From the NCBI RefSeq assembly GCF_963675965.1, contig NZ_OY780935.1, forward strand, positions 1 to 64,000: 64,000 bases of DNA. The letters are read 5' to 3'. The notes beneath the pieces are model-generated. The model saw nothing but the letters and a program-made list of their open reading frames with translations. It searched no databases and had not been told where the DNA came from. The translations under genes and the position numbers were made by a program. The stretch is from an uncultured Celeribacter sp. GTDB taxonomy: Bacteria; Pseudomonadota; Alphaproteobacteria; Rhodobacterales; Rhodobacteraceae. Position 1 is the stretch's first letter, and every line of letters begins with the position of its first letter. Below are positions 53,243 to 62,322 of the stretch, piece by piece.

Positions 53243-54223
53243 ATGACCGAAGATTTTGCATTCAAAATTTCGACCCTTCGCTTCGACGAAAACTATTCCC
53301 CGGCGGATCACACCCGGCTGACGACCAATTTTGCCAATCTGGCACGTGGGAAAAACCGTCAAGAAAACCTGCGCCGGGCTTTGCGGATGATCGACAATCG
53401 CTTCAACATGCTGGCTCACTGGGACAACCCCAAGGGGGACCGCTACGCCGTCGAGCTGGAAATCGTCTCCGCTGATCTGGACGTCGAAGGCAATGGCAGT
53501 GACTTCCCGGCGATCGAGGTTCTGAAAACCACCATCGCCGATCACAAAACAGGTGCGCGGATCGAAGGTATCGTCGGAAACAGCTTTTCTTCCTATGTTC
53601 GCGACTACGATTTCAGCGTACGCCTTTTGGACCACAACAAGGGCCGCGACGGGTTCAGCGTGCCGGAAAACTACGGCGATTTGCACGGCAATCTCTTCAA
53701 ACTCTTCGTCACGTCTCCCGCCTATCAGGAGAATTTCACAAAACGTCCTGCGTTCTGCCTGAGCGTATCGCACAACAAGACCTACCACCGTACCGCCAAC
53801 GAACACCCGGTTCTGGGTTTTGAATACCTGCCCGACGACACCTCGCTGACCGAAGCCTATTTCAAGAAAATGGGCCTTCAGGTGCGATATTTTATGCCGA
53901 AAAACAGTGCCGCCCCGCTGGCTTTCTATTTCTTCGGCGATCTGCTCAATGATTACACGAACCTCGAACTGATCTCGACGATCAGCACGATGGAGAGCTT
54001 TCAGCGGATCTATCGTCCGGAAATCTATAACGCCAACGCACCCGCGGGTGTCGTGTACCAGCCGAGCCTCGATCATCAGGACTATTCGCCAACGCGCATC
54101 GTCTATGATCGTGAAGAACGCAGCCAGCTGGCGGTCAAGCAGGGCAAATACACCGAAGAGCACTTCATCAAACCGCACCAATCCCGTCTTGAAGCCTGGT
54201 CGGCAAAATTCGCCGCTGAATAA
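53243..54223 (+). CDS. mesX: MesX (DUF1852), partner of folate-independent methionine synthase
   Basis: The 326-residue DUF1852 protein is recognised by FAFKISTLRFDENYSPAD, a central SFSSYVRDYDFSVRLLDHN stretch and a late PEIYNANAPAGVVYQPS. In published work on folate-independent methionine synthases, MesD needs MesX (DUF1852) and oxygen for activity. The ATG at 53243 is supported by the family start; the longer frame lacks homology. It lies 96 bp before mesD, with a hairpin between, and downstream of metR. Confidence 0.88.
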   Translation: MTEDFAFKISTLRFDENYSPADHTRLTTNFANLARGKNRQENLRRALRMIDNRFNMLAHWDNPKGDRYAVELEIVSADLDVEGNGSDFPAIEVLKTTIADHKTGARIEGIVGNSFSSYVRDYDFSVRLLDHNKGRDGFSVPENYGDLHGNLFKLFVTSPAYQENFTKRPAFCLSVSHNKTYHRTANEHPVLGFEYLPDDTSLTEAYFKKMGLQVRYFMPKNSAAPLAFYFFGDLLNDYTNLELISTISTMESFQRIYRPEIYNANAPAGVVYQPSLDHQDYSPTRIVYDREERSQLAVKQGKYTEEHFIKPHQSRLEAWSAKFAAE

Positions 54224-54247
54224 AGCGCTCGCACACACCACATTTAG

Positions 54248-54285
54248 GCGTTTCCCGATCAGGCTCAAACTTTATCGGGAAGCGC
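54248..54285 (+). terminator. 12-bp stem-loop between mesX and mesD
   Basis: GCGTTTCCCGAT (54248-54259) pairs with ATCGGGAAGCGC (54274-54285, one G-U). A GTTTT follows. Because mesD is on the same strand and clearly related, this is more likely an attenuator or mRNA-processing site than a full terminator. Confidence 0.55.
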
Positions 54286-54319
54286 GTTTTGAACAAAAAA
54301 ACGCACAAGGTCGTCTATC

Positions 54320-55348
54320 ATGAACAAACTGCTTCCCACTTCCACCGCCGGTAGCCTGCCGAAACCCTCTTGGCTGTCCGAGACCGAAAAGCTCTGGTCG
54401 CCCTGGAAACTCGAAGGCTCGGCTCTGGTCGAGGGCAAACAGGATGCGCTGCGCGTCACGCTCTTGGAGCAACGGTTAGCGGGCATCGACATCGTCAGCG
54501 ACGGCGAACAGACCCGCCAGCACTTTGTCACCACCTTCATCGAAGGCCTCGACGGTGTCGATTTCGAGAAACGTAAGACTGTAAAAATCCGGAATCGTTA
54601 TGACGCCAGCGTGCCGACCGTCGTTGGTGCCGTGTCGCGCCCGAAATCCGTCTTTGTCGAAGATGCCAAGTTCCTGCGCAGCCAGACCAAAGCCCCGATC
54701 AAATGGGCTCTGCCGGGCCCTATGACCATGATCGACACGCTTTATGACGCCCATTACAAAAGTCGCGAAAAGCTGGCTTGGGAATTCGCCAAACTTCTCA
54801 ATGAGGAGGCCAAAGAGCTTGAGGCCGCAGGAGTCGACATCATCCAGTTTGACGAGCCTGCCTTCAACGTCTTTTTCGACGAAGTGAACGACTGGGGCAT
54901 GGCTACGCTGGAACGCGCCATGGAGGGTCTGACATGTCAGAAGGCAGTCCATATCTGCTATGGCTATGGCATCAAGGCGAACACCGACTGGAAGAAAACC
55001 CTTGGCTCTGAATGGCGTCAATACGAGCTGATTTTCCCGAGCATTCAGAAATCCAGCGTCGATCTGGTCTCGCTTGAGTGCCACAACTCCCATGTGCCCT
55101 TGGATCTGATCGAGCTGATCAGGGGCAAGAAGGTGATGGTTGGCTCCATCGACGTAGCGAACAAAACCATCGAGACGCCCGAAGAGGTCGCCGCCACCCT
55201 GCGCAAAGCGCTGCAATTCGTGGATGCGGACAAACTTTACCCCTGCACCAACTGCGGTATGGCCCCGCTGTCGCGTGAGGTGGCTCGCGGCAAGTTGAAT
55301 GCACTGTCCGCAGGTGCGGAGATCGTCCGTCGCGAACTGCAAGCCTGA
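54320..55348 (+). CDS. mesD: MesD-type folate-independent methionine synthase (MetE C-terminal domain)
   Basis: The 342-residue product resembles only the catalytic half of MetE. It keeps the zinc-ligand regions (CHICYGYG-like AVHICYGYGIKAN, then PCTNCGMAP near the C-terminus) and the SLECHNSHVP region. It lacks the N-terminal MetE domain, so a folate donor is not expected. The MesD assignment rests on the pairing with DUF1852. It makes methionine from homocysteine. It is followed by a possible terminator. Confidence 0.88.
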   Translation: MNKLLPTSTAGSLPKPSWLSETEKLWSPWKLEGSALVEGKQDALRVTLLEQRLAGIDIVSDGEQTRQHFVTTFIEGLDGVDFEKRKTVKIRNRYDASVPTVVGAVSRPKSVFVEDAKFLRSQTKAPIKWALPGPMTMIDTLYDAHYKSREKLAWEFAKLLNEEAKELEAAGVDIIQFDEPAFNVFFDEVNDWGMATLERAMEGLTCQKAVHICYGYGIKANTDWKKTLGSEWRQYELIFPSIQKSSVDLVSLECHNSHVPLDLIELIRGKKVMVGSIDVANKTIETPEEVAATLRKALQFVDADKLYPCTNCGMAPLSREVARGKLNALSAGAEIVRRELQA

Positions 55349-55356
55349 CGGGTTTA

Positions 55357-55392
55357 CGGTTTGGGCAAGCTTTCACGGGCCAGCCCGAACCG
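55357..55392 (+). terminator. stem-loop after mesD
   Basis: CGGTTTGGGC (55357-55366) pairs with GCCCGAACCG (55383-55392), followed by CTTCCTATTTTG. It is a plausible end of the mesX-mesD transcript. The rest of the gap to 55524 shows no gene. Confidence 0.5.
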
Positions 55393-55524
55393 CTTCCTAT
55401 TTTGACGGAAACGATCTTATGTCCGACATTCTTTCCCTGCCTCCGACAAAAAGAAAAACGATTTAGCGGCGCAGTGGGCGGCATCTCTTCGCTATAGGTA
55501 CGCTCGTCGAGGATGGATCTGAGA

Positions 55525-56961
55525 TCACACCTCGCCCTCGAAGCGGAATAGGGCGAGGCTGCGTTCGCGTTCGTTGATCGCGAGTTTGCGGTTGATCGGT
55601 GCCTGTGCACGTGAGGCGCAGTTGCGGCGTTCACAGAGGTAACAGTTCAGCCCGATGTCTGTCGGCTCGGTGGTCCCGAGATCAAGTCCGTCAGCGTAGA
55701 CCAGACGCGCGGCATAGGAGAGATCGCATCCCAGACCGATCGCGTGTTTCTGTGCCGGTGCATTGTAGGTGCCGCCCACGCGCGTCACTGTGCGGGCAAT
55801 CGACAGGTAGCTTGCGCCCTCCGGCATGCGGATTATCTGCGTCTGAACCTGTTCGGGGGTCTCAAAGGCACCATGGATGTTCCAGAGCGGACAGGTGCCG
55901 CCAAAGCGGGAAAACGGGAAACGGCCGGCGCTGAAACGTTTCGAAATATTTCCCGCCCGATCGATCCGCACGAAGAAAAACGGAACACCGCGCGCTTCGG
56001 GTCGTTGCAGGGTGGACATGCGATGCGCCACCTGTTCGTAACTTGCTCCAAAGCGATGTCCGATGAGCTCGATGTCGTACCGTTCCTGTTCGCAGGCGGT
56101 GAGAAAGCGTTTGTAAGGCATGAGCAGGGCGGCGGCGAAGTAATTTGCGAGACTGACACGGGCGAGGCTTCGGCAATCTTCGTCAAAGCCCGCGTCGACC
56201 ATCACCGCGTTCACCAGGTCTTCGTGTTCGAGGCGCGCGATCAGAACCCCCATCTGAAACCGCCGACTGCGTTGGGTCAGGAGTTCCGAGAGCATCAACT
56301 CTTTGCGGTGCGGGTCGTAGCGCCTGAGCGCGCCGCTCATAACCGCGGCCGGAAGGATGCGCACGCGGATGCCATGGCGTGTCAGCCGTTCTGTGAGGGC
56401 GACATGCGGTTCCTCGCGATGCAAGGCCATGTCCGTGGCCTGGGCTTCGGCAGCCTCGTCGATCGGGGCGATGTAGTTGCTGTTGGCATAGAACCAGTCG
56501 CGCACTCGCTCCACCGGGCGGGCGATCTGGCCCAGCACTTCGACCTTGTTACGATCTGTGAGTGGATTTTCGTCGGTCTGGCTACGCATCATGGCGTCGG
56601 TGTGCTTGCCTTGCAGCCGCACCAGAGCCGCAGCGATCCGGGGCGAGGCTTGCAGCACGGCGTCGATCTCGCTTTGCGGTAGGCGCGGCAGTTCCAGCGC
56701 CGGGTCTTTCAGCACAGCCTCGAAATCCGCCGTCAGTTGCGTGTCAATCTCGGGTGCCAGCTCTGAGATGTTCATGTCGTAAACCTGCGCGAGCTTCATC
56801 AGAAGTTTCGCAGAGGCTGGGCGCTGATCCGTCTCAATGAGGGTGATGTAGCTGGCGGAGATATCAAGCTGTGCCGCCATCTGCGCCTGTGTCAGCCCGA
56901 GCGATTTTCGCAGTACCCTGAGCCGGTTGCCGATGTTTAATTTGACGCCTTTCTGGCTCAT
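55525..56961 (-). CDS. XRE/ScfR-family regulator facing the glyoxylate operon
   Basis: The 478-residue protein is a paralogue of the regulator at 45598-46989: XRE helix-turn-helix (about 12-65, GLTQAQMAAQLDISASYIT), ImmA/IrrE-like middle and ScfR domain. The stretch STLQRPEARGVPFFF is identical in both. The four C-terminal Cys also match: GCDLSY, then Cys-x2-Cys-x4-Cys in NCYLCERRNC. It lies 202 bp from and divergent to aceB-aceA, the same arrangement as RamB in Corynebacterium controlling the glyoxylate genes. It probably senses acetyl-CoA-type signals, which is inference. GGGAGA precedes the ATG. Confidence 0.88.
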   Translation of the reverse strand: MSQKGVKLNIGNRLRVLRKSLGLTQAQMAAQLDISASYITLIETDQRPASAKLLMKLAQVYDMNISELAPEIDTQLTADFEAVLKDPALELPRLPQSEIDAVLQASPRIAAALVRLQGKHTDAMMRSQTDENPLTDRNKVEVLGQIARPVERVRDWFYANSNYIAPIDEAAEAQATDMALHREEPHVALTERLTRHGIRVRILPAAVMSGALRRYDPHRKELMLSELLTQRSRRFQMGVLIARLEHEDLVNAVMVDAGFDEDCRSLARVSLANYFAAALLMPYKRFLTACEQERYDIELIGHRFGASYEQVAHRMSTLQRPEARGVPFFFVRIDRAGNISKRFSAGRFPFSRFGGTCPLWNIHGAFETPEQVQTQIIRMPEGASYLSIARTVTRVGGTYNAPAQKHAIGLGCDLSYAARLVYADGLDLGTTEPTDIGLNCYLCERRNCASRAQAPINRKLAINERERSLALFRFEGEV

Positions 56962-57011
56962 ATCTTGGTTCTCCCGTTCAGCTCAACATGCCGTTTTGTG
57001 TTGTGACAACA

Positions 57012-57050
57012 TTACAAATCGGCCGTTTAAAAAGTTACAAATATTACAAT
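57012..57050. promoter_or_regulatory. three direct TTACAA(A)T repeats, candidate operator
   Basis: TTACAAAT occurs at 57012-57019 and 57035-57042, with TTACAAT at 57044-57050. A TGTGACA...ATTAC motif occurs at the left edge (57003) and again near 57086. They lie in the 56962-57163 gap between the regulator and aceB, and are candidate binding sites for the ScfR-type regulator. Confidence 0.45.
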
Positions 57051-57163
57051 ATAACCATTTAATAACAAATAGATACTGACATTTTTTGTGACATTACTAA
57101 TCTAACTAAAGGAATCGTGTGCCGATGCATACAAGAATTTGAACTGACATGAGGGAGGTGCCC

Positions 57164-58780
57164 ATGGCCTTGGATCTGACACACTCGAAGGCGCTTGTGC
57201 TGCGCGATGTCGCGGGGGTGGGGCGCGTATTGACACCGGAGGCGTTGGAGTTTCTCATTGCGCTGAATGCCGAATTTGCCACGCCGTTGCGTGCTTTGCT
57301 GGCGGCCCGCGCTTCGCGTCAGCACGGCTATGACACGGGCCATCTGCCGGAATATCTCACTGAGACCCAGGACATTCGGCGCGGTGATTGGCAGGCGTCG
57401 GGGGTGCCTGAGGCACTTCAGGACCGCCGGGTCGAGATCACCGGTCCGGTGGATCGCAAGATGATGATCAACGCGCTGAATTCCGGGGCGAAGGTCTTTA
57501 TGGCGGATTTCGAGGATGCGTCAGCACCGCGCTTTGATGTGATGGTCGCGGGGCAGATCAACCTGATGGATTACCGCGACGGTGCGCTGGCTTTCGACGA
57601 TCCGAAAAATGGCAAGTCCTACCGCATGGCGGAACAGACCGCGACGCTGATCGTGCGTCCGCGCGGGCTGCATCTCGAAGAAGCCAATGTGTTGATCAAC
57701 GGGCAGCCGATGCCCGCGGCCCTGTTCGATTTCGGTCTGTCTTTCTTCCACAACGCCCATGAGCTTCATAACAGCGGGCGGGGTCCGTTTTACTACCTGC
57801 CGAAGCTGGAAAACCACCGCGAAGCCCGGCTCTGGAACGCGATTTTTGTCTGGGCACAGGATCGGATCTGCCTGCCGCAGGGCACGATCAAGGCGACGGT
57901 ATTGATTGAAACACTGCGCGCCGCTTTCGAGATGGATGAGATCATCTGGGAGCTGCGTGATCACATCGTCGGGCTAAACTGTGGTCGTTGGGACTACATT
58001 TTCAGCTATATCAAAACGCTGCGCGCGCATCCGGAATACAGTTTGCCAGACCGGGCGCAGGTGACCATGGACAAGGCGTTTTTGGCCACCTACGCCGCAC
58101 GGCTCGTCAAGGTCTGTCACCGGCGCGGCATTCACGCCATGGGCGGTATGGCGGCGCAAATCCCGATCAAGAACGATCAGGAGGCCAACACTGCCGCCTT
58201 TGATAAAGTGCGCGCTGACAAGCTGCGCGAGGTGCAGCTGGGTCATGACGGCACATGGGTGGCGCATCCCGATCTTGTGCCGGTCGCCATGGAGGTCTTT
58301 GATCGCCATATGCCCGAGGCCAATCAGATCAAACGCCCGCGGCAATATTATCGCATTGAAGAACACAAGCTTCTGGAACCACATCGGGGCAGGGTCACCG
58401 AGGCCGGGGTGAAGATGAACATCTCGATTGCACTCGAATACCTGTCTCAATGGCTGTCGGGCCGGGGTGCTGTGCCGATCCACAACCTTATGGAAGACGC
58501 CGCCACCGCCGAGATCAGCCGTGCCCAGCTTTGGCAATGGATGCGCCACGAGGCCGAGGTTTCACTGGGGGAGGGCGGCACGCGCAAGATGGATGTCGAG
58601 TGGTTCGGCAAGCTCTTGCAGACGGAGGTGTCGGATATTCTCGACCGCATTGGCCCGGCGGGCTTTCACCGGGGGCATTACGCCTCTGCGCTCAGGCTCC
58701 TGCACGAGGCAGTGACGGCACGCGAGATGCCCGATTTCATCACGGTCCCGGCCTATGACGTGTTGAACGCCTTCGACTGA
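57164..58780 (+). CDS. aceB: malate synthase A
   Basis: The 538-residue product condenses acetyl-CoA and glyoxylate to malate. Its length and the stretch FMADFEDASAP identify the A form, as does the family signature near HNLMEDAATAEISRAQLWQW. The A form differs from the long malate synthase G found in many other alphaproteobacteria. GAGGGAGGTG precedes the ATG at 57164. It is followed by aceA after 92 bp. Confidence 0.93.
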   Translation: MALDLTHSKALVLRDVAGVGRVLTPEALEFLIALNAEFATPLRALLAARASRQHGYDTGHLPEYLTETQDIRRGDWQASGVPEALQDRRVEITGPVDRKMMINALNSGAKVFMADFEDASAPRFDVMVAGQINLMDYRDGALAFDDPKNGKSYRMAEQTATLIVRPRGLHLEEANVLINGQPMPAALFDFGLSFFHNAHELHNSGRGPFYYLPKLENHREARLWNAIFVWAQDRICLPQGTIKATVLIETLRAAFEMDEIIWELRDHIVGLNCGRWDYIFSYIKTLRAHPEYSLPDRAQVTMDKAFLATYAARLVKVCHRRGIHAMGGMAAQIPIKNDQEANTAAFDKVRADKLREVQLGHDGTWVAHPDLVPVAMEVFDRHMPEANQIKRPRQYYRIEEHKLLEPHRGRVTEAGVKMNISIALEYLSQWLSGRGAVPIHNLMEDAATAEISRAQLWQWMRHEAEVSLGEGGTRKMDVEWFGKLLQTEVSDILDRIGPAGFHRGHYASALRLLHEAVTAREMPDFITVPAYDVLNAFD

Positions 58781-58872
58781 TGGACCCAATCCCCCAATTT
58801 TCCCCTTTTGGCGGGCCAGTGCCCAGACGCTTGCCCGCCTGTTTGCTCAAATTGCCACAGAGAGGATATATC

Positions 58873-60483
58873 ATGGCACAGCACAAAACCTATGCCGAAC
58901 TGCGCAAGGACCTTGAAGCCCGCTATCCGGAGAGCCAGACCGCAGGTGGTGTCAGTATCGATGACATCATTCAGCTCAAGATTCAGAACACCTACGATAC
59001 CCATCTCGACATCGCCCGCGACATGGCCACCGTCATGCGTGCGGACATGGCCGCCTATGATGCGGATGCCACGAAGTTCACCCAGTCGCTCGGCTGCTGG
59101 TCCGGGTTTCATGCGCAGCAGATGATCAAGTCGGTGAAGCGCCTGAACGGCACCACGAAACGCACCTATGTCTATCTCTCCGGTTGGATGGTGGCCGGTT
59201 TGCGCAACACCTGGGGTCACCTGCCGGATCAGTCCATGCATGAGAAAACCGCGGTGGCGGATCTCATTCGCGAAATTTACACCTCCTTGCGTCAGGCCGA
59301 CGAGGTGGCTTTGAACGATCTTTTCAAGGAGTTGAAACTGGCGGCGTCTGAGGACGAGCGCAAAGCGGTGATCGAAAAGATCGACACGTTCGAGAGCCAT
59401 GTCGTGCCGATCATCGCCGACATCGACGCGGGCTTTGGTAATGAGCATGCGACCTACCTTTTGGCGAAAGAGCTGATCAAAGCCGGGGCTTGCTGTCTCC
59501 AGATCGAAAATCAGGTATCGGACGCAAAGCAATGTGGTCACCAGGACGGCAAGGTCACGGTCCCGCGCGAGGATTTTATCGAGAAGCTGCGCGCCTGCCG
59601 TCTGGCCTTTGAGGAACTGGGTGTCGATGATGGTGTGATTGTCGCCCGCACCGACAGCCTTGGTGCTGGTTTGACCCAGAAAGTTCCGGTCTCCGCCGCA
59701 CCGGGTGATTTGGCCTCTGATTATATTAAATGGCTTGATACCGAACAGATCACCGAAGAGACCCCGATCGCCGAGGGCGAGCTGGCACTCTATCAAGGTG
59801 GCGAGTTCGTGCGTCCGCGGCGCCTGCCGAATGGTCTGTTCCCGTTCAAACCCAATACCGGGCGCGCCCGTGTGGTCGAGGATTGCATCGCGTCGCTGTC
59901 GCAGGGCGGGGCCGATCTTTTGTGGATTGAAACCGACACGCCGAACGTGGATGAGATCGCAGGTATGGTGAATGAAATCCGGGAGAAAGTGCCGAATGCG
60001 AAACTCACCTACAACAACTCGCCTTCGTTCAACTGGACGCTCAACCTGCGCAAACAGGTGCGCGAACAGTGGCTCGCCGAGGGCAAGATCAAAGAGGCTG
60101 AATACCCGGCGGGCAACGAACTGATGAAGGCCGATTTCGACGAGACAGAGCTTGGGCTTGAGGCGGATAACCGTCTGCGCAACTTCCAGTTTGACATCTC
60201 CACGAAAGCCGGCGTGTTCCACAACTTGATCACGCTGCCGACCTTCCATCTCACGGCGAAGGCGATGGACGAACTGAGCCACGGCTATTTCGGCGAAGAC
60301 AAGATGTTGGCCTATGTCTCGACCGTACAGCGTCAGGAAATCCGCCGCGGCATCTCTGCGGTCAAGCACCAGCACGAGGTAGGTTCGGACCTTGGCGATA
60401 CGTTCAAGGAAATGGTCGGGGGCGAACGGGCGCTGAAAGCGGGCGGTGCGGCCAATACCATGAATCAGTTCGCGGCTGAATAA
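58873..60483 (+). CDS. aceA: isocitrate lyase
   Basis: The 536-residue product cleaves isocitrate to succinate and glyoxylate. The catalytic region reads DAKQCGHQDGKV, the form seen in the longer ICL subgroup (as in Pseudomonas), in place of the KKCGH of E. coli. FGNEHATYLLAKELI and TYNNSPSFNW are further family stretches. GAGAGGATATATC precedes the ATG at 58873; the frame open from 58780 is not needed. It forms the glyoxylate operon with aceB. Confidence 0.95.
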   Translation: MAQHKTYAELRKDLEARYPESQTAGGVSIDDIIQLKIQNTYDTHLDIARDMATVMRADMAAYDADATKFTQSLGCWSGFHAQQMIKSVKRLNGTTKRTYVYLSGWMVAGLRNTWGHLPDQSMHEKTAVADLIREIYTSLRQADEVALNDLFKELKLAASEDERKAVIEKIDTFESHVVPIIADIDAGFGNEHATYLLAKELIKAGACCLQIENQVSDAKQCGHQDGKVTVPREDFIEKLRACRLAFEELGVDDGVIVARTDSLGAGLTQKVPVSAAPGDLASDYIKWLDTEQITEETPIAEGELALYQGGEFVRPRRLPNGLFPFKPNTGRARVVEDCIASLSQGGADLLWIETDTPNVDEIAGMVNEIREKVPNAKLTYNNSPSFNWTLNLRKQVREQWLAEGKIKEAEYPAGNELMKADFDETELGLEADNRLRNFQFDISTKAGVFHNLITLPTFHLTAKAMDELSHGYFGEDKMLAYVSTVQRQEIRRGISAVKHQHEVGSDLGDTFKEMVGGERALKAGGAANTMNQFAAE

Positions 60484-60539
60484 GTCGCAAAGAGACGGCC
60501 GCCGGGTTGATTGAGGGGTCTTTCATCCCGGCATCCTCC

Positions 60540-60567
60540 GCGCCGCTCCGGGTTTTCGGGGCGGCGC
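60540..60567 (+). terminator. terminator after aceA
   Basis: GCGCCGCTCCG (60540-60550) pairs with CGGGGCGGCGC (60557-60567, one T-G pair), followed by ATTTTC. It ends the aceB-aceA transcript. Confidence 0.7.
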
Positions 60568-60743
60568 ATTTTCAATCTCAGAAATAGGGCGCAAACCGTG
60601 GGAAGGCCAGCTTGGTCGTCAGCGGGTGGCCGATCTTCAGCGAGCCACGTTGCAGTGAGATCAAAGCTGTGTCGGGTTCGGAGCATCGCCCGGTAGAAAC
60701 ATGAGCGATAGCCACGTGGCATGACGCACCCGATCCGGTGACG

Positions 60744-60875
60744 TCATAGCCGTCCGCGTGCCCCTGCGTCGGTGAGTTGCTGCGTGGCGTAGCTGAGAAC
60801 GCTCAGTGGGCCTGTCGCCTCCCATGTCTTGAAGCCTGGGTAAATGGTCAGAGCCACCTGCCGCCGCTGATCCAT
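60744..60875 (-). pseudogene. N-terminal fragment of a GlxA/DJ-1-type AraC regulator
   Basis: A 43-codon frame on the minus strand opens MDQRRQVALTIYPGFKTWEA and continues with TGPLSVLSYATQQLTD, matching the start of GlxA-family regulators (DJ-1/PfpI sensor domain). It ends at a TGA, and a YDVT-like stretch continues in another frame. The remainder, about 280 residues, is missing. The 60568-60743 stretch has a further open frame ending RFAPYF, which I cannot assign. Confidence 0.55.
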
Positions 60876-61027
60876 TCGGGATGCAATGTCCTTATCTGGC
60901 GGCATCGTTGTCCCCCCTTATGGCCGGTAAACCCCGGAGTTTGGCCAAATGGGTGGGTCAGAGCGCTGGACTGCCCAGAGTTATGTTGTAATGCTTCTCA
61001 TGTCACAGATGAACACAGAGAACCGTC

Positions 61028-61821
61028 ATGAAAATCCGCGCTGTCGTCGCCTGGGAAGCCAACCTCCCGCTCGAAATCGAAGAGCTTGGACCGGGCGTCA
61101 CTTCGGTGAAGCCGGGCGATCACGTCATCCCGCTTTACACGCCGGAGGATCCGAACTGCCTCGATATCATGTCCGGAAAGACCAACCTGTGCCAGACCAT
61201 CTGCAAGACCCAAGGTCGGGGCGTCATGCCCGATGGCACCTCGCGGTTCAGCTAAAAACGCAAGATGATCCATCACTACGTGGGTACGTCGACCTTCGCC
61301 GAATACACGATTCTGCCGGAGATTGCTGTGCTGAAAATCTCGAAAGAGGCTCCGCGGGCCAAGGCCTCTGTCATGGGCTGTGCGATCCCGATCGGCATGG
61401 GCGCGGTGCGCAACACCGCCAAGGTCGAAGCCGGTGCGACGGTCGCGGTCTCTGGCCTCGGGGCCGTGGGGATGGCGGTCATTCAGGGCGCCAAGATGCA
61501 AGGTGCGTTTCGCATCACCGGCATCGACATCAATCCCAACGAATTCGAACTGGCGCGACGGAATGCATCAATCCGGCGGATTTCGACAAGCCGATTCAGG
61601 ACATCATCGTCGAGATGACTGTTGGCGGTGTTGATTATTCCTTTGAATGTATCGGCAATGTGAATGTGATGGGGTCGACGCTGGAATGCTGTCATAAGGG
61701 CTGGGGGGAATGTACGGTGATTGGCGTTTCTGGGGCCGGTGAAGAAATCGCCACGCGTACCTTCCAAACGGGTGAAACGATTCTGGTGAACGATTTGCCG
61801 GGTGGGATTATGCCGGAGTGA
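61028..61821 (+). pseudogene. decayed class III alcohol dehydrogenase
   Basis: The N-terminus (MKIRAVVAWEANLPLEIEEL) joins directly to GPGVTSVKPGDHVIPLYTPE, so about 50 residues including the catalytic GVCHTD zinc region are deleted. An in-frame TAA (61253-61255) follows TSRFS. Coding resumes as IHHYVGTSTFAEYT at 61265, and a frameshift near 61560 moves it to CINPADFDKPIQDI, ending at 61821 without the C-terminal part. The family is S-(hydroxymethyl)glutathione dehydrogenase, which oxidises the formaldehyde-glutathione adduct. The gene is clearly dead. Confidence 0.85.
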
Positions 61822-62322
61822 CACTCTTGGAGAAAAGCTAAGGTCCGCCATTTTGGCGACCTTTGATTGCTCCAACACAGTCATCACCCGTGTCGTTTTT
61901 TCTGTCGTACGTTTAGAAGTCTTCAGCACCCCGTCGTTGCACCGAACGTTTGCCACCGCAGGCCAGCTGAGGTGCCGAGGGGTCAGGAAGTAGCGTAACG
62001 GGAATACAGGTGTGTTGGCCAAGGTCCTAGACTTAGATCCTAGGCCAACACTCGAAGCAAGCAGGCTGCTTCAAATGCCAAGGTCTCCAGAACCGCGAAC
62101 TCTTTAGTAGAATGGCGCAAGTAATGATGGCTGCGTGCTTCCGCAACCAATATCCAAAACAGTATCATATACTTAAAGGCCTCCATCGGGAGCCATTTGC
62201 GTGTTTCTGAGGGTCAATCCCGGTGTGTTGTTCGTTCACATATTATCCAGTCGTCAGACGGTACGGATTGGGATGAGGGTCTCGCCTCTCTCGACCGGCT
62301 TGTGGGCTTAAAAGATCGCCGG
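61822..62322. other. 501-bp non-coding stretch with one hairpin
   Basis: No reading frame here has a start with a ribosome-binding site or recognisable homology. The only structure is an inverted repeat, GTGTTGGCC (62012-62020) and GGCCAACAC (62043-62051), with a partly self-complementary CCTAG-rich loop. The stretch follows the dead dehydrogenase and may be further debris. Confidence 0.5.

Noticed and set aside
58753..60375. 540-codon open frame opposite aceA
   Set aside because: The plus strand is unmistakably isocitrate lyase; the antisense product has no domain.
60465..60722. 85-codon minus-strand frame after aceA
   Set aside because: No ribosome-binding site. A different frame in the same stretch looks more protein-like, and the terminator of aceA lies inside it; probably debris.
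61483..62022. 179-codon minus-strand frame across the dead dehydrogenase
   Set aside because: It is antisense to the recognisable ADH remnants and has no domain.
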